64,000 nucleotides of DNA from Micropterix aruncella (GCA_944548615.1 OX155951.1:24858915-24922914); one strand, 5' to 3'. Positions 1-14,850 are shown, counted from the stretch's first letter. The notes: generated by a model not told the origin, from the letters alone. Program-made: numbers and translations.

Positions 1-1600
1 TTTGTTTGTGACCCTGACATGAAAAAACAGTTCTATTTTAGGAGAACTCCTACCCTTAACTGCGGTGAAAATACGTATGCATGTTAGCCACGCCAACCTT
101 ACATATTATTTATACAATTACAATCCCTCTAAATCTACAAGGGAATAGTTAAGATTTATTTTATCGATAACTATGCCGTGGTGAGTAGCACTTTGAATAA
201 TAAATATTACGTCCTAAATACTGCTTTAACTCTTTTTCAACATGAAATAAATGATTCAGTGTGAACGCTTGGCTTGTGTATCGGTGTATGTTAACAAATA
301 GTAATAGAGTCCAGCTGGTCAGGGGCAAATTTTGCCAATATTTCAACTTTGAACTAATAATTTATCAGATCCCAGATATTTAATGTTAAAGCCTAAATTT
401 TGTAAAACTTCTGTTTGTTTTAAATTCATTGCCCCCAGGGAAGCGGAAATTTTACTCTAAGTTTATAACTCTCCCAATCCTTTGGAATTTCTAGACTTAT
501 ATATTATATTATATATTTGTGATTTACCAAAATAATCTACGATATCTTAACTTTTAGAAAACCCAATTTCCTGCAATTGTGACGATGTTCGTATTTTTTT
601 TGTTATTTTTTATTTTATTCAATAAAACAACGCATTTACAATTCACATGCGTCGCTAATATTCATATCAATAAACAAGTATTAAAAATCATAAAAATAAA
701 AACAAAAAATGAACACGGCCGATATGAGCATTAGCAGGTGAGTACTGCTGCTGACCAACTAAGTGCCAGGACTTGTTCCAGGGCAGCGAGCTCTCTAGAT
801 GTATATTCACATATATTTGGCAATTGGCAAAAAGAAGAAAAATAGAAATATATTTTACCGTCACCATTACAAATTATAACTAATAATCAAAACAGGAAAT
901 ATGAAAAATAAAATACAGAAAATAAATAATCGTGTTAAATAAAATAAAATGTCAAATAACATTAAACAATAGTAAAAAAAAATATGAATAAGTAATAGTA
1001 ATTAAAAAAAAGTCAACGAAAATAATAAAAATAATAATAATAAGAATTTTCAAGGACAACATTTAATGATCGAAACTCATGTTTCAAACGGAATCAACTT
1101 TTGGCTTTAAAAGAAGACTTAAGTATATACATTTTTAAATCTTTGTCTAACATATTAATATCCTGGGGGCTATGTATACAAAATTCAACACTGTTAATAA
1201 AAAGATGTTGAAATTTCAGACATTTGCAAAAGCCTATTTGGAAAATATTATCATAGAAACTTAGAACTTTTAAACAAATAATCAAATACTCTTATATTAT
1301 TTGAAGGTTTAGCAGAATAGTATAATAAATGACCGGACATAATTCGAACTAACTTTCAGTTAAGTTAGTGGCTAAAACATAAAACTTAAAGACAGGGACA
1401 GGGATATCTCTACTTAGATAAAATGCAACCACCGTCGGTATTAATTCTTTTATGAGTGATTACAAAAGAGACTATCAAAATAAAATGTTCGTGAAAAATA
1501 TGACAATATTTACTAATACTTTTGAGGGTTAACGGGCGGATATAGGTAAACCCGGAATCAATAATGTCCTAGCATTACTTTTACAGCAATATGAACAGTG
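1..1600. other. AT-rich sequence, no gene seen
   Basis: Strongly AT-rich DNA with many A and T runs. The open frames on either strand are about 60 codons or shorter and look like chance. I see no exon-like GC-rich segment with splice sites and no clear repeat. It may be intron or 5' flank of the kinase gene, whose upstream exons are missing. Confidence 0.5.
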
Positions 1601-1609
1601 CAGGATTTT

Positions 1610-1770
1610 CGTTAGCTACACAAGCTACCTATAGCTTAGGGCCCCACTTTCTTGGGGGCTCCAAAGAAAGTATTTTTTCAGGTGTACATGGAGGCAGTGC
1701 AGTATTTACGTAAAAGCTACACAAGCTACGGCATAGGGCCCCCACATTCTTGGAGACCCCCAGAAAAAAT
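1610..1770. repeat. Degenerate direct repeat, two units
   Basis: Two units of about 60-70 bp, near 1612-1670 and 1708-1770. They share 'ctacacaagctac', then 'tagggccccca', then 'ttcttgg' and a C/G-rich end. The family is not identified. Confidence 0.45.
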
Positions 1771-1801
1771 GGCCAAGTGAGCAATTGTCATATATATTTA
1801 A

Positions 1802-2375
1802 CTAGCTGACCCGGCGAACATCGTACCGCTTAACAGTCAATGAATGTCGTGTTACAGATTAGCTGAACTTAATTTAAGATTTTATGAAAGTAATACAATG
1901 AATACAAAATAAATACTAAGTTCACTACTTTATTAAGATAATAACACAAAAATAAATATAAAAGTACAAAAATTAAGTATGTTAATTGCGTGTCAGCAAG
2001 ACATGATTCAATTAAACTATTTACATATTGTGCAGCATGGGATGCACTCGGTTTAATTCTCTCCATTAAAGCACCTTGTGATATCCGACATATTTTTTTT
2101 TAATTAGGCGCAAGAACAAATAAAGCGGATGATTTGCCGACACGTGAACATGCCACGTACAACTGACCATGATAAAAACACGGATTTACATTTTGTATTG
2201 GAAAATGATTTTCTTTTATTTTAATTTTTAGTCAATTTTTATTTTTAATAGTTATTCTGCTATTCGGGACGGAGACAAATACAACAAATCAAAAACCATG
2301 AAATCGATCCAGCCGTTCTCGAGTTATAAGTGTTCGAACAAACCCGACTTTGTTTTATATATATAGATATATATA
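1802..2375 (-). mobile_element. Helitron fragment, 3' end toward low coordinates
   Basis: Read on the minus strand, the element contains the C-terminal codons of a Helitron helicase (2100-2183). It ends at 'gggtcagctag' followed by T at 1802, fitting the CTRR/T end of Helitrons. The high-coordinate side, 'ccgttctcgagttataagtg' followed by 'cccgactttgttttatata', is a phrase common in lepidopteran Helitron-like repeats. Most of the autonomous coding region is missing, so this is an internally deleted or truncated copy. Confidence 0.55.
2100..2183 (-). pseudogene. Helitron PIF1-like helicase, C-terminal remnant
   Basis: Minus-strand translation reads HGQLYVACSRVGKSSAL and then FVLAPN before a stop. 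This is the conserved last motif of Helitron Rep/Hel proteins. Just beyond the stop, in another frame near 2066-2095, KYVGYHKVL plus a stop resembles the usual extreme C-terminus of these proteins, so a frameshift separates the two pieces. No Rep nuclease or other helicase motifs are present. Confidence 0.7.
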
Positions 2376-2701
2376 CTTCAGCAATAGCATATTCCTGAAT
2401 CATATTCCTGTTATATACCGTGAATTTAATTAAAATGTGAAAATGCAATTCTACATGTTAAACGTAAATTCAAAGAATCATGTAATGATTCTACAAATTT
2501 ATTGTATGACTGTATGCTTTTCATTGCCTCATATGAAAGAGTCATTATTAACTCGATTTGCGTGTTATACCCACTACCTGTCATACGATCAGATACAGCA
2601 GCGGGAACAATAGAGGGGTTGATTCTCCATACAAACACAATTACCTATATACCTTCCCAGAGGACTATGAACCAATGAGACTAAAACCATATAAATTAGT
2701 G

Positions 2702-3176
2702 ACCTTCTGTGATATAAAATCGAAGACTATCGCGGTTGTTTGACATTATAAATAGGATAGAAAACGAATTTACCGCGTGAAATTTCTACTTTCCTCGCAT
2801 GATCCGGGAAGCCATTGAAATAAGAAGAACTCCGAACTTCAATAGAGATGACGGCTACAAACTCTCTTCTACGTGGAACCCTCTTCTTAAAATGTTCCCG
2901 CCGCCGAACGCCGAACGCAAAGACGTAAAACAGGATACAGTGAGTGTTGTGTGCAAGACGGATTATAAAAATTCCCGCGCTCCGAGCCCGGCCCCCCACC
3001 ACCGTTATAACCTACGCAGTGGCGGCAGCGGTTTGCGGCCTACCCGCAAAACAACGGACTGACAGCTCTTCAGTCTACCCTAGACAACGGCGGCTGCAAC
3101 GTCACCGAAACGTCGGGTCCTACAAATTTCACGCGGTAAATTCGTTTTCTATCCTATTTATAACCTTCTGTGATAT
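2702..3176 (+). mobile_element. Penelope-like inverted insertion with 14-bp TSD
   Basis: A 14-bp target duplication, accttctgtgatat, flanks the insertion (2702-2715 and 3163-3176). Inside, 2716-2789 is the reverse complement of the element's own 3' end, and 2790-3162 is a plus-strand copy running from the last codons of a GIY-YIG ORF through the 3' UTR. The two partial copies are head to head with both 3' ends outward. Related copies lie at 36679-36830 and 54682-54945. The 3' UTR holds 'caccgaaacgtcggg', the kind of sequence that forms the 3' half of PLE hammerhead ribozymes, but its 5' core is degenerate. Confidence 0.75.
2799..3062 (+). pseudogene. PLE GIY-YIG protein, C-terminal remnant
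   Basis: The frame encodes MIREAIEIRRTPNFNRDDGY, then K-L-S-S-T-W-N-P, then a basic tail with RYNLRSGGSGLRPTRKTTD and a stop. The REAIEI...NFNR-D-G...LS..W.P pattern is, to my knowledge, typical of the region after the GIY-YIG domain in arthropod Penelope-like elements. The reverse transcriptase and GIY-YIG core are absent because the copy is 5'-truncated. It is not a functional gene. Confidence 0.6.
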
Positions 3177-3179
3177 CTA

Positions 3180-4760
3180 AAGTCTAATAGCATTTCTAAT
3201 AAGAATGTCTAAATCCAAATTTAATAGGAATTTCAATAAATCGATGTATTATTTTGGAAAAAAACCTCTACGCTGGGTTTGCCCTATGTTTTTGGATAAG
3301 TCTTTTTTTCTCATTGGCAATATCGACCACTTTTATATGATTTAATTTATTTTTTTAACAAGTGTCAAATTACGAGAGAATGAAATTTAAATATAGTGAA
3401 GTATTTGTGTGTATCCTAACTAGTTAGACCCTGTTTTAAAGGGAACGCCGAAAATTTACTACTCTTACTAACTAATTACAATTATTTCAAATTGCAATTA
3501 AAATAATAATATTTACCTAAAATCAACCAACAGCGTTTAAAAATAAATAATAGGCTCATTGTGACGGGCCACCCCTCACTAGACTCCAAGTTGTTTGATG
3601 TGAGGAGGTGGTGTCAAATTGCGAGTTATCTCCGTATTGAAAGTCGATTGAATGTATATCAGAAGGTATTTATTGTATCAGAAGGAATTTATAGTGATTT
3701 ATATTGCCAGTTTGTTAACGCTTCCCGAATATGTTAGGGATTGACGTGAATGTGATGGCTATCTGCCTGAAGTTACGAGGGTGCATGGATAAGGATTATA
3801 GTTTGTGCTCAGAGTATCTTGTACTCGACACGGCTCAAGTCTGTAGGAGTAAGACTGATGCTTGCTCGTCTCGATATGAGGAAAGAAGGAAGAGGTACCC
3901 AAAATGGTCTGACCCGTTGACCCAACTTGTGAGAGTAGTACCGGGTTGATTCCGCCGCTGTCTTAGGGGTAGTGATCATTCGAGAAATGATACCCTGGTG
4001 CTATTTTCGCTGCCTTATAAAGGCCGAAAAATGACGCAATCCAAAATATTCCGAATAAAAATATTGTTCAATGTAACTGATTGGACAAAGTAGTTAAAAT
4101 TCGTGCTAATTCAGCGCTGCACGAGGTGGAACAATGGCTATATTGACGTCAGTGCATTTCACTAGAATTCAATGCATTTGTTGACTGGCATGTACGATAC
4201 TTAAGGATCGTTACATCATAAAAAAAACTAATAAATATATACAAAATTTACAATAAATTGATATAATAATAATCCTATTGATAGGAAATACTTTTAGTAA
4301 CAAATAATATTAGATATTTATCTATGAACAACAAATAAATTGTGTAGGTAATTCTTAATTTAACAAAATACATTTCGTCGCCGTTTTTTTTCTGATTACC
4401 ATAATTTGAGGTGATTTTTTAGTTGATTTCTGCTCATTCTCATTATGTATTTACTGACTACATTGGCTATTCTAGGAGTTATGAAACAGTAATGACGTTG
4501 TTCAGGAAGCGTATAGGCCGCGCCAAAATTCTCGACCCCCGCACACATGCTCAGATCACAGGGCGAGTGACCGAAAAATCTGGCGCTGCCTGTATATCGT
4601 CTCGGTGCTCAAAGGCTCTCCGCCTGATTAGATCTCGTATTTACGTTTGCTGGGTTATCATCATCCTTATTATTAGTCCATTTGAAATGTATTATTGTGG
4701 CTAAACAGTGAAACTACCTTATACCTCGAAGTTGCAAACTAATCATAATATGGACTATGA
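3180..4760. other. Unassigned repeat-like DNA
   Basis: No recognisable gene. A less AT-rich stretch (about 3560-4030) carries a 72-codon open frame at 3731-3949 with no family I recognise. Another stretch at 4490-4660 is GC-richer and may be an old repeat. The rest is AT-rich. Confidence 0.4.
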
Positions 4761-4763
4761 TTA

Positions 4764-5797
4764 TTAGCGATGGGCGACTATTGCTTATAACCGAGTCGAC
4801 GACTTTTCGTTCGAACAATTTCAATAGTCGAACGATTCGTTCGAACGGTTTATTCGGACGGCAGAGTCGGTGGACGGCGGTAGTCAACAATTCAACTTAA
4901 ATCGATAGTAAATACAGCTGGTTCAACTAACAATATGACCAGTATGAAAAATAATAAATCATGCCAAACTTGTGTTAGGTGGTACTGGTTTGATTTCTAC
5001 GCGTTTTCGAATAATTTAAAATGTATATTATTTTTAGTCAAGGGCGACTCGAACGAAAGAGTCAATACGGGTTTGACTTTTTAATTCGTTTAACTCAAAA
5101 CCTATCCGGGTCAGTAGGTACCTATCCGGTAGCTTCCAAGTAGAAGTTCGAGCCCAGGTAGGACTCCGTGCCCTGTGGGTCGGTTTCTCCTAGGAATCGT
5201 TCTTCAGGCGCTCCTAGAAGGTTTGTGCAGCGCGCGGCGTCAGCCAATTGACTGTGTATTCCGACAGATAATCGGGGAGTCTGGAAACGGTTTTGTTTCC
5301 TATAAAGCGGGGATGGCTGTTGACCTAATGACAGCCGCTCTTGATACGACCAGTCGGCTATTCGATCCCGAGTGAGGAGTCAGGCAACGGATGCCGTGGT
5401 GCGCTATTATTTGAACTGAATCGCCACTTATATTAGGTAGAGGACCGCGCAAGCGACCTCGAACCCATAACCAGTCAGGAGGCCGAATAAATCCGGCCAT
5501 AGCCGATAGTCAGAGGCGAGGCGGCCCGCTGGGTGCTTCTCAGTATCTCGCGTAAGGCGTGGACTCTGACGGAGCTAGATAGTAGACTGACTGTCTTTAA
5601 GTCTCTACGCTCGTCTCACGGCTGAAAGAACTATAATATATCGTTATATCAGCCTGGGGTGACAGGTTTACTCGATGTAGTGCAAGTAGTAGTACTGCAA
5701 GCGTCCACCGCTTCTGCCGTTCTATAGAATCAATCAAACGAATCGTTCGATCGAATCGTTCAAGCAAAAAGTCGGCGAATAAGTCGCCGGTAGCTAA
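4764..5797. mobile_element. hAT-like TIR element with nested R690 copy
   Basis: The left end 'ttagcgatgggcgact' and the right end, read in reverse as 'ttagctaccggcgact', form imperfect terminal inverted repeats. Further inward both sides carry inverted 'cgaacgattcgttcgaac'-type sequence. Ends of the form TAG.GATGGGCGA are common in hAT-type MITEs. Most of the interior (5125-5690) is an R690 copy. No transposase is visible. Confidence 0.5.
5125..5690 (+). repeat. R690 repeat, diverged copy
   Basis: This GC-richer block aligns by eye to the R690 family. It has the 'aagtagaagttcgagccc.ggtaggactc' region, the 'gtcagccaattgactgtgtattc' region, 'ctctacgctcgtctcacgg' and a decayed 3' end 'ggggtgacaggtttactcg'. 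It lies inside the hAT-like element. No coding function is assigned. Confidence 0.65.
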
Positions 5798-6917
5798 TAA
5801 TTTGACTTTTTTAAATAAAATTGCTATAGCTGTATTATAATTTGTGTTTATAATTTATGGTTGTGCCTGTAATTATGAATTTATGAATTTTATTGGGATA
5901 AAATACGGATATGCAATAACCATAGACCCGTTAATTATAGACATCAATAGAAAAATTAACAAACGAATGCAAGAGTCGACTCTATACCGACTCTAACATT
6001 TGTTCGACTTTTGCGTGGAATGAATGCAAGGGTCGAACTCGTGTCGACTCTTTAAAACGAGTGTTATTAATTAACTAATTAATATGATGAAGTGACTAAT
6101 ATGATAAAAATGAATGCATAACTAATTATTATGATGAAAATTAATAACTTCTTGTTCATGACTAATTATAATCGATTCTATAAAATTGCACCCTTTACCA
6201 TGTTAGGTAGTTTTTAAAGGTGTAATTTGTAAATGATGACTTCAAAACTTAATGTTAATATGACATAAATTTGCTGCATTTTTTTGGCTGAACTTGAAAT
6301 CTGCGTTGCTATAATCCGGTTTTATAAAGATACAGAAAATTATGAATGACGACGGCTAAAAATTGTTCATTAAAAGAAGTATCCCGTTTATACCGTAACA
6401 AAAAAAACGGTTGTGTCACCCTAAGACTTTCCCGCCAAGCAGGCACCCCTACTCCAGCGCGCCAAACCTCTCAACCCCCTTCCCCAACCCCCCCCCCCCC
6501 TCCCCATTCGATAGTGGTACGTCAAGTGACTATGATAGCAAAAGTATTGTATTTTAATATTTTTTTGTATTTCCGTGCTATTAAAATGGAATTTTTCCAA
6601 AAATAATATAGTATTTTATTGAATACGACGTTTTTTTGCGTCGACGAGATATTCTAACAAAAATTTTACAGTGTGATTTTGGTGCAACAAGGCATATGCA
6701 TACCAAATTTCAAGTCTCTAACTGCAATATTTAAAGTTGAAGTTTGACTAGTGCGCCCTTTGGTGGACCGATTTCGACTGCAATCTTTTTAACTCTTGCC
6801 ATGACCCAATGATGCCAGCATGCCAAAAGGAAGCGTTTGGTCACTATTGTCGAATACACAAACACACAGACACACAGACACACATACTCACAGACAGACT
6901 TCATCTGAAAATAGTGC

Positions 6918-7275
<358 letters not shown>

Positions 7276-7299
7276 ATATTTGATTGGTTTTTTGTAAAA

Positions 7300-9382
<2,083 letters not shown>

Positions 9383-9863
9383 ATATATAAAATTAGATTC
9401 ATGAAAAGTTACTTATCTGGGGTCCTGGTGGACCAGAAACATTTAAACGATAGTTAATGTCCTCTTTAAATACTTAGGGCAGCGGCACCTGTTTCCGCAA
9501 TTGATAACCTATGATGTTCTTAGTTATTGCAGCCGAATTACTGTATGCCCTTGGATGTAATACGTATAGGAGGATGGTTTCTGTAACAGAAATGGATGTT
9601 AGTAACTTATTTTAGAAGAAATTATATGATTGAGAATATTTCGACACTAGTCGTATTCATCTCTATGACATTTCTGATAGAACAATTTTTTCAAAATTTA
9701 AATTTAAAAAAAACTGAACATAGAGAAATGGGTTAATAATATTTTGCAATATCGTTATAAATGCACTATAACCGACCTTGAAAAACATTATTAATAATGA
9801 TTTTTAAATGAAAAATATTAATAAGCTTTTAATGAATATGTCTGAACAAATATAATTACTGTA

Positions 9864-10312
9864 TTAATTTTGCCTATTCAGACCGGGACCCTTGCAAGCG
9901 CCTAAAATATTTATAAAAGCCAACTCCCAAGATTTAACGTCTCTTTCTTTAGCGTTATCGCCAAGGCACTTAATAATTTTTACTTTAAAACAATTATCAA
10001 AAGTTAAATTGTGTGCCTTAGCATGCAATGCTATTGGAAGTTGACTTTCATTGCCTACGCTGGCCCTGTGATTATTTAACCTAATGCTAAGAGGTGTAGT
10101 TGTTTCCCCAATATAAAATGCATTGCAGGTCTGGCAAAGTAATTGATATACAATATTTTTTGAAATGCAACTACTATTAAAAGGAACTCTGTAACTGTTG
10201 GGAGTGTTAGGACTAGTAAAATAAATGCTTCGATCTAATAAAGGACATGTTTTACAACGTGATCGACCAAAAGGCTGTAGGCCCAAATTTTTGTTAGTAC
10301 TAAGATAATTTC
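9864..10312 (-). pseudogene. PLE GIY-YIG endonuclease fragment (minus copy)
   Basis: The minus-strand frame reads RNYLSTNKNLGLQPFGRSRC through CQTCNAFYIGETTTPLSIRL to NILGACKGPGLNRQN and a stop. It is the same as the plus copy except that two cysteines are phenylalanine: QPFG for QPCG and SIYFTS for SIYCTS. The first is part of the probable zinc-binding cluster before the GIY-YIG domain, so this copy is probably dead. The open frame continues to 10358 only by running into the junction. There is no 5' coding part. Confidence 0.75.
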
Positions 10313-10315
10313 GTT

Positions 10316-11259
10316 TAATAATCTTAGACGTTGATCTAACTCTATCCGAAGGCACCATTAAAACTGCAATTCATATAAAACCTACAAACAAAGAGCAATA
10401 CCTACATTTCGATAGCTGTCATCCGTTTCATACCAAAAAGTCAATTCCATATTCAATGTCCATTCGCGGACACCGTTTAATTAATAATAAAGAAAATCTA
10501 GATAAGTACCTTTCTAATCTTAAAAAAATACTAATAGAAAGAAATTATCCTGCCTCTTTGTTAGATAAAAATATAATAAATTCCGAAACAAAATTTTCAC
10601 CTAAACCTAAATTGGTGTCAAATTTAAATCAAAATAAAATCTTTCTAAGTACTACTTATTTTCCTGGCACTGAGAAACTGAGACCAATTTTAGCAGATTT
10701 ATTCCCTATTATAGCTAACGACCCATCAACCAAAGGTTTATTAGATATACCACCAATTTTATCATTTCGAAAACCTCCTAATTTAAAATCAATACTTAAT
10801 AAAAATAATCGAAATTATCTTAGTACTAACAAAAATTTGGGCCTACAGCCTTGCGGTCGATCACGTTGTAAAACATGTCCTTTATTAGATCGAAGCATTT
10901 ATTGTACTAGTCCTAACACTCCCAACAGTTACAGAGTTCCTTTTAATAGTAGTTGCATTTCAAAAAATATTGTATATCAATTACTTTGCCAGACCTGCAA
11001 TGCATTTTATATTGGGGAAACAACTACACCTCTTAGCATTAGGTTAAATAATCACAGGGCCAGCGTAGGCAATGAAAGTCAACTTCCAATAGCATTGCAT
11101 GCTAAGGCACACAATTTAACTTTTGATAATTGTTTTAAAGTAAAAATTATTAAGTGCCTTGGCGATAACGCTAAAGAAAGAGACGTTAAATCTTGGGAGT
11201 TGGCTTTTATAAATATTTTAGGCGCTTGCAAGGGTCCCGGTCTGAATAGGCAAAATTAA
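10316..11259 (+). pseudogene. PLE reverse transcriptase end plus GIY-YIG domain
   Basis: One open frame with no start codon of its own runs from about 10316 to 11259. The first part reads LDVDLTLSEGTIKTAIHIKP, then TNKEQYLHFDSCHPFHTKK and SIPYSMSIRGHRL. This matches the end of Penelope RT domains (FLD..., KPT...YLH..S.HP). Then come a linker, a C-x4-C-x2-C cluster (CGRSRCKTC) and a GIY-YIG nuclease core (FYIGETTTPLSIRLNNHRAS), followed by the C-terminal GPGLNRQN. RT motifs including YxDD are upstream and missing. The frame has no internal stops, so insertion is fairly recent. In active PLEs the GIY-YIG nuclease nicks target DNA. Confidence 0.85.
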
Positions 11260-11780
11260 TACAGTAATTATATTTGTTCAGACATATTCATTAAAAGCTT
11301 ATTAATATTTTTCATTTAAAAATCATTATTAATAATGTTTTTCAAGGTCGGTTATAGTGCATTTATAACGATATTGCAAAATATTATTAACCCATTTCTC
11401 TATGTTCAGTTTTTTTTAAATTTAAATTTTGAAAAAATTGTTCTATCAGAAATGTCATAGAGATGAATACGACTAGTGTCGAAATATTCTCAATCATATA
11501 ATTTCTTCTAAAATAAGTTACTAACATCCATTTCTGTTACAGAAACCATCCTCCTATACGTATTACATCCAAGGGCATACAGTAATTCGGCTGCAATAAC
11601 TAAGAACATCATAGGTTATCAATTGCGGAAACAGGTGCCGCTGCCCTAAGTATTTAAAGAGGACATTAACTATCGTTTAAATGTTTCTGGTCCACCAGGA
11701 CCCCAGATAAGTAACTTTTCATGAATCTAATTTTATATATTATTGAAAATAATTAAAAAAAAATTACACACTTAAAATAT

Positions 11781-12215
<435 letters not shown>

Positions 12216-12323
12216 TTCACCTAATAAAATAATTTTCGCGCGTTCACAATAATTTCCCTCTGCCGGGAAAATAAAATGGTGTTATTTGTGTATAAAAATC
12301 TAGCTATCTCTTTTTTTCCATAG

Positions 12324-12434
12324 GAGGTCCTGGCAGCGGGAAGGTGACACATTGTGATAATTTGATGCAGGAGAAAAGAGGAATAGTACATATTAATATG
12401 ACAGACCTTTTACAACAATATGCTATTGGTAATG
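12324..12434 (+). CDS. Adenylate kinase exon: P-loop of domain 1
   Basis: The acceptor is 'tttttttccatag' and the donor 'gtgagt'. The first two bases finish a split glycine codon, giving GGPGSGKVTHCDNLMQEKRG and then IVHINMTDLLQQYAIGN. This is the ATP-binding P-loop and first AMP-site helix of an adenylate kinase. Family members usually have GKGTQC where this has GKVTHC. The exon ends in phase 1. The exon before it, which should end with the codons for a hydrophobic strand plus the first G of this glycine, was not found upstream in the window. Confidence 0.85.
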
Positions 12435-12489
12435 GTGAGTAAATTTTATATAGTAATGCCAAATTCTAGTGTTCTAATAGGTAAACTGG

Positions 12490-12800
12490 TAGTGGTAAGT
12501 GCAAGTTCGCAAACGATTTAGGGGTGGCGGGGTTAATCCCGGCCAGTCGGCATTCCCGCCCACCAATATACCTATCTGCAAAACTAGAACAGATAATTGC
12601 AGCATGAGTACATTAGTGGCAAGCGCCGAAGCCCCAAGGTACCTCTTCCCTCTACCGTTCCGTCCGTGTCACGCATTTGAAGGCCACGGACGGATGCGTC
12701 TTTGACAGAATGCTGATATAATATAAAGTCAGCAGTGTTAGATTTTCACTGTGCAGATATACGAGTATGTTAATGTGAATATATTCTATGTAGCTACCTA
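12490..12800. other. Unassigned GC-rich intronic segment
   Basis: In intron 1, a GC-rich stretch contains 'ggcggggttaatcccggcc' and a near-palindrome built from 'cgtccgtg' and 'cacggacgg'. A 68-codon frame at 12499-12705 is unrecognised. It is probably part of an old transposon (perhaps of the LINE at 14031-14850 or of R690), but I cannot place it. Confidence 0.4.
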
Positions 12801-12804
12801 TGAG

Positions 12805-13700
12805 GGGTGTCAGTCACAACGGGCGAACCCGACACCCTAGGGAGTTATATCGTAGTTACGTTATGTAACGAGTTATATGAGGTATTTCTTTCTCCCATGG
12901 AATGAGAGTAAAAGACTAAGCGGACAAAAGACAATCCACCATCCACCATCAAGTCCAAAGCCTTACCGCGAGGTACTGGGAAGAGAAACAAGTGGGCAAA
13001 TCTCGCTCCCTTACTACCAGACGTTGACGGATATCTCCATTCTCCAGTCTCGTCACAGATTCGGGGTCACTTGTGCGGCCTATGCCCGATGTTGGGAGCG
13101 AATGGGCCCTCTTGCAGTTTGAGCATGAAGACCCATGTGTTCAGGGTCGGTCATACTCAGGGGTCAACATCCATCCAGCGGCCTCCACGTAGAAGTGCGA
13201 GCCAGGGTAGGACTCAGGCCTTCGGGATAGTTTTCCCTAGGAGTCAACATTTGGGCGCTCCTGGACGGTTGGCGCACCTTGCGGCGTCAACCAATCGATT
13301 TTTCGTTTTGACCGACAGCCGGAGGATCCTGGAAACAGTACTGTTTCCTATAGAGCGGGGATAGTTGTTTACCTTAAGGCAACTGCTCTTGAAACGACCA
13401 ATCGGTGGTCTGCGATAGATTCTGTAGACAACGTATCACTTTTGCGTAAGGGAGAGGACCGCGCAAGACCGGAGTAATCTGATTGCAACTGGAAGTAAAG
13501 GCGCGAGTGTTGGCCCGCTGGGTGGTTAACCTGGTTATCTCGCGGTAAGGCGTTGGCTTCTTACGGGCATGTTGCGAAACTAGACGGTGGACTGTTTTGT
13601 CCCAAGTCTTCTACGCTCCCCTCACGGGAGACAGAACGATCTAAAATCGTTAAAAATTCCTGAGGTGACGGGTTCACCCATTATATGTAGTTGGCAACTT
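12805..13700. repeat. R690 inverted pair in intron 1
   Basis: 12805-13080 is a partial minus-strand R690 copy: it has 'acaacgggcgaacccgacac', then 'ccttaccgcgag' and 'tctccagtctcg...ggtcact', all in the minus-copy order. 13085-13700 is a plus copy, from 'gaatgggccct' through 'gaagacccatgtgttcaggg', 'gtcaaccaatcgatt', 'cagtactgtttcctatagag' and 'cttctacgctcccctcacgg' to 'gtgacgggttcacccat'. The two lie head to head. No convincing protein is encoded. Confidence 0.7.
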
Positions 13701-14030
13701 TAGTTACGCCCGATGTTAACGGTAGTCTAGTTCGAATTTATGGCGGACAGAGGCGCCCTTTGCATGTCATTGTTGCACTGGATCGGGTGCCAACAGATCG
13801 TTTGAAAGGTGACTAACCTCAGGTCAACAGCTACCTATGCTCTATATGAAACGTACATGTCCAGATTTCCCAGGTTATTTGCCGGATTACGCCTCTTCGC
13901 CGGCATGGCCATGACATTTGTCCAAAGCCGGCAAAAACTCTTTTTTAAAATCGCTCCAAAACGTAAACAACAATTAGTATTACGACATAGTTAAGTTAGT
14001 AGTAAGTTATGCCAGAATGATTGGAAAACA

Positions 14031-14850
14031 ATTGGGGACTTTTGCATTCCGCCTCCAATGCACTGGAAGGTAATGCTCTATGACTGGACGCCAGAGATGC
14101 TGAAATTTTATTTGAATGCCTTTCAGCATACACTTCCAGACCCCAGTAACCTCGCTCGTTGGAGCTTTGCCGAGGATAGTTCTTGTCCCCTCTGTAGCAA
14201 TACCCCTTGCACAGCTAGACACATTCTAGCTGGCTGCAAGGTGGCCTTAGATCAAGGACGGTACACTTACCGCCATGACAAAGTTCTCGCTGTTATTCGC
14301 GAGGTAATTAGTCTCTCAGTGGCTCGTGCCAACAAGGGTTTGACAGTATCCTCCAAACCCCCAATACAGTTTGTGTGGGATGGCTCTAAAGGCAAAAAAC
14401 ATTTCACTACAAAACCTTTCTCAATAATCGAGAAAGCTTCAGATTGGATTCTGGAGGTCGATTCGGTCTCTAAGCAGCATAAATTCCCTGAAAGTCTCGG
14501 ATGCACAGCCCTGCGTCCAGATATAACTCTTTACTCTCTATCTCGGAAGATGGCCCTTATCGTAGAATTAAATGTTCCATGGGAATCAAATATCCAAAGA
14601 CCATGAGTACAAATTAAATAAATACCATGATCTTGCAAATGCCGTAACCCGGAACGGCTTCACTGTTCACCTTCACGCGGTGGAAGTTGGCGCTCGTGGC
14701 CTGCCAGCTAAATCTCTATTTCACCTCTTTAAAGATCTTGGCCTTTCCAGAAAAATAATCAACTCTTTCTTAGAAAAATTATCTAAAACTGCGATTTGCG
14801 CATCTCAAATTCTATGGCTTCGAAGGGGGAGTGAATGGGTGGCAAGGTGA
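14031..14850 (+). pseudogene. LINE C-terminus with zinc knuckle and REL-type nuclease
   Basis: The frame 14031-14606 gives a C-x2-C-x8-H-x4-C motif (CPLC...CTARHILAGC) followed by QGRYTYRHDKVL, then LRPDITLYS and ALIVELNVPWE, a PD...E pattern. A frameshift near 14600 moves the rest to another frame (HEYKLNKYHDL to WLRRGSEW, ending 14850). The zinc knuckle followed by a PD-(D/E)XK-like nuclease is the C-terminal layout of R2/NeSL-type non-LTR retrotransposons. The reverse transcriptase is missing, so this is a 5'-truncated, frameshifted copy. 'gatgggcccgactccggtcgg' at about 14950 may be its 3' UTR. Confidence 0.65.
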
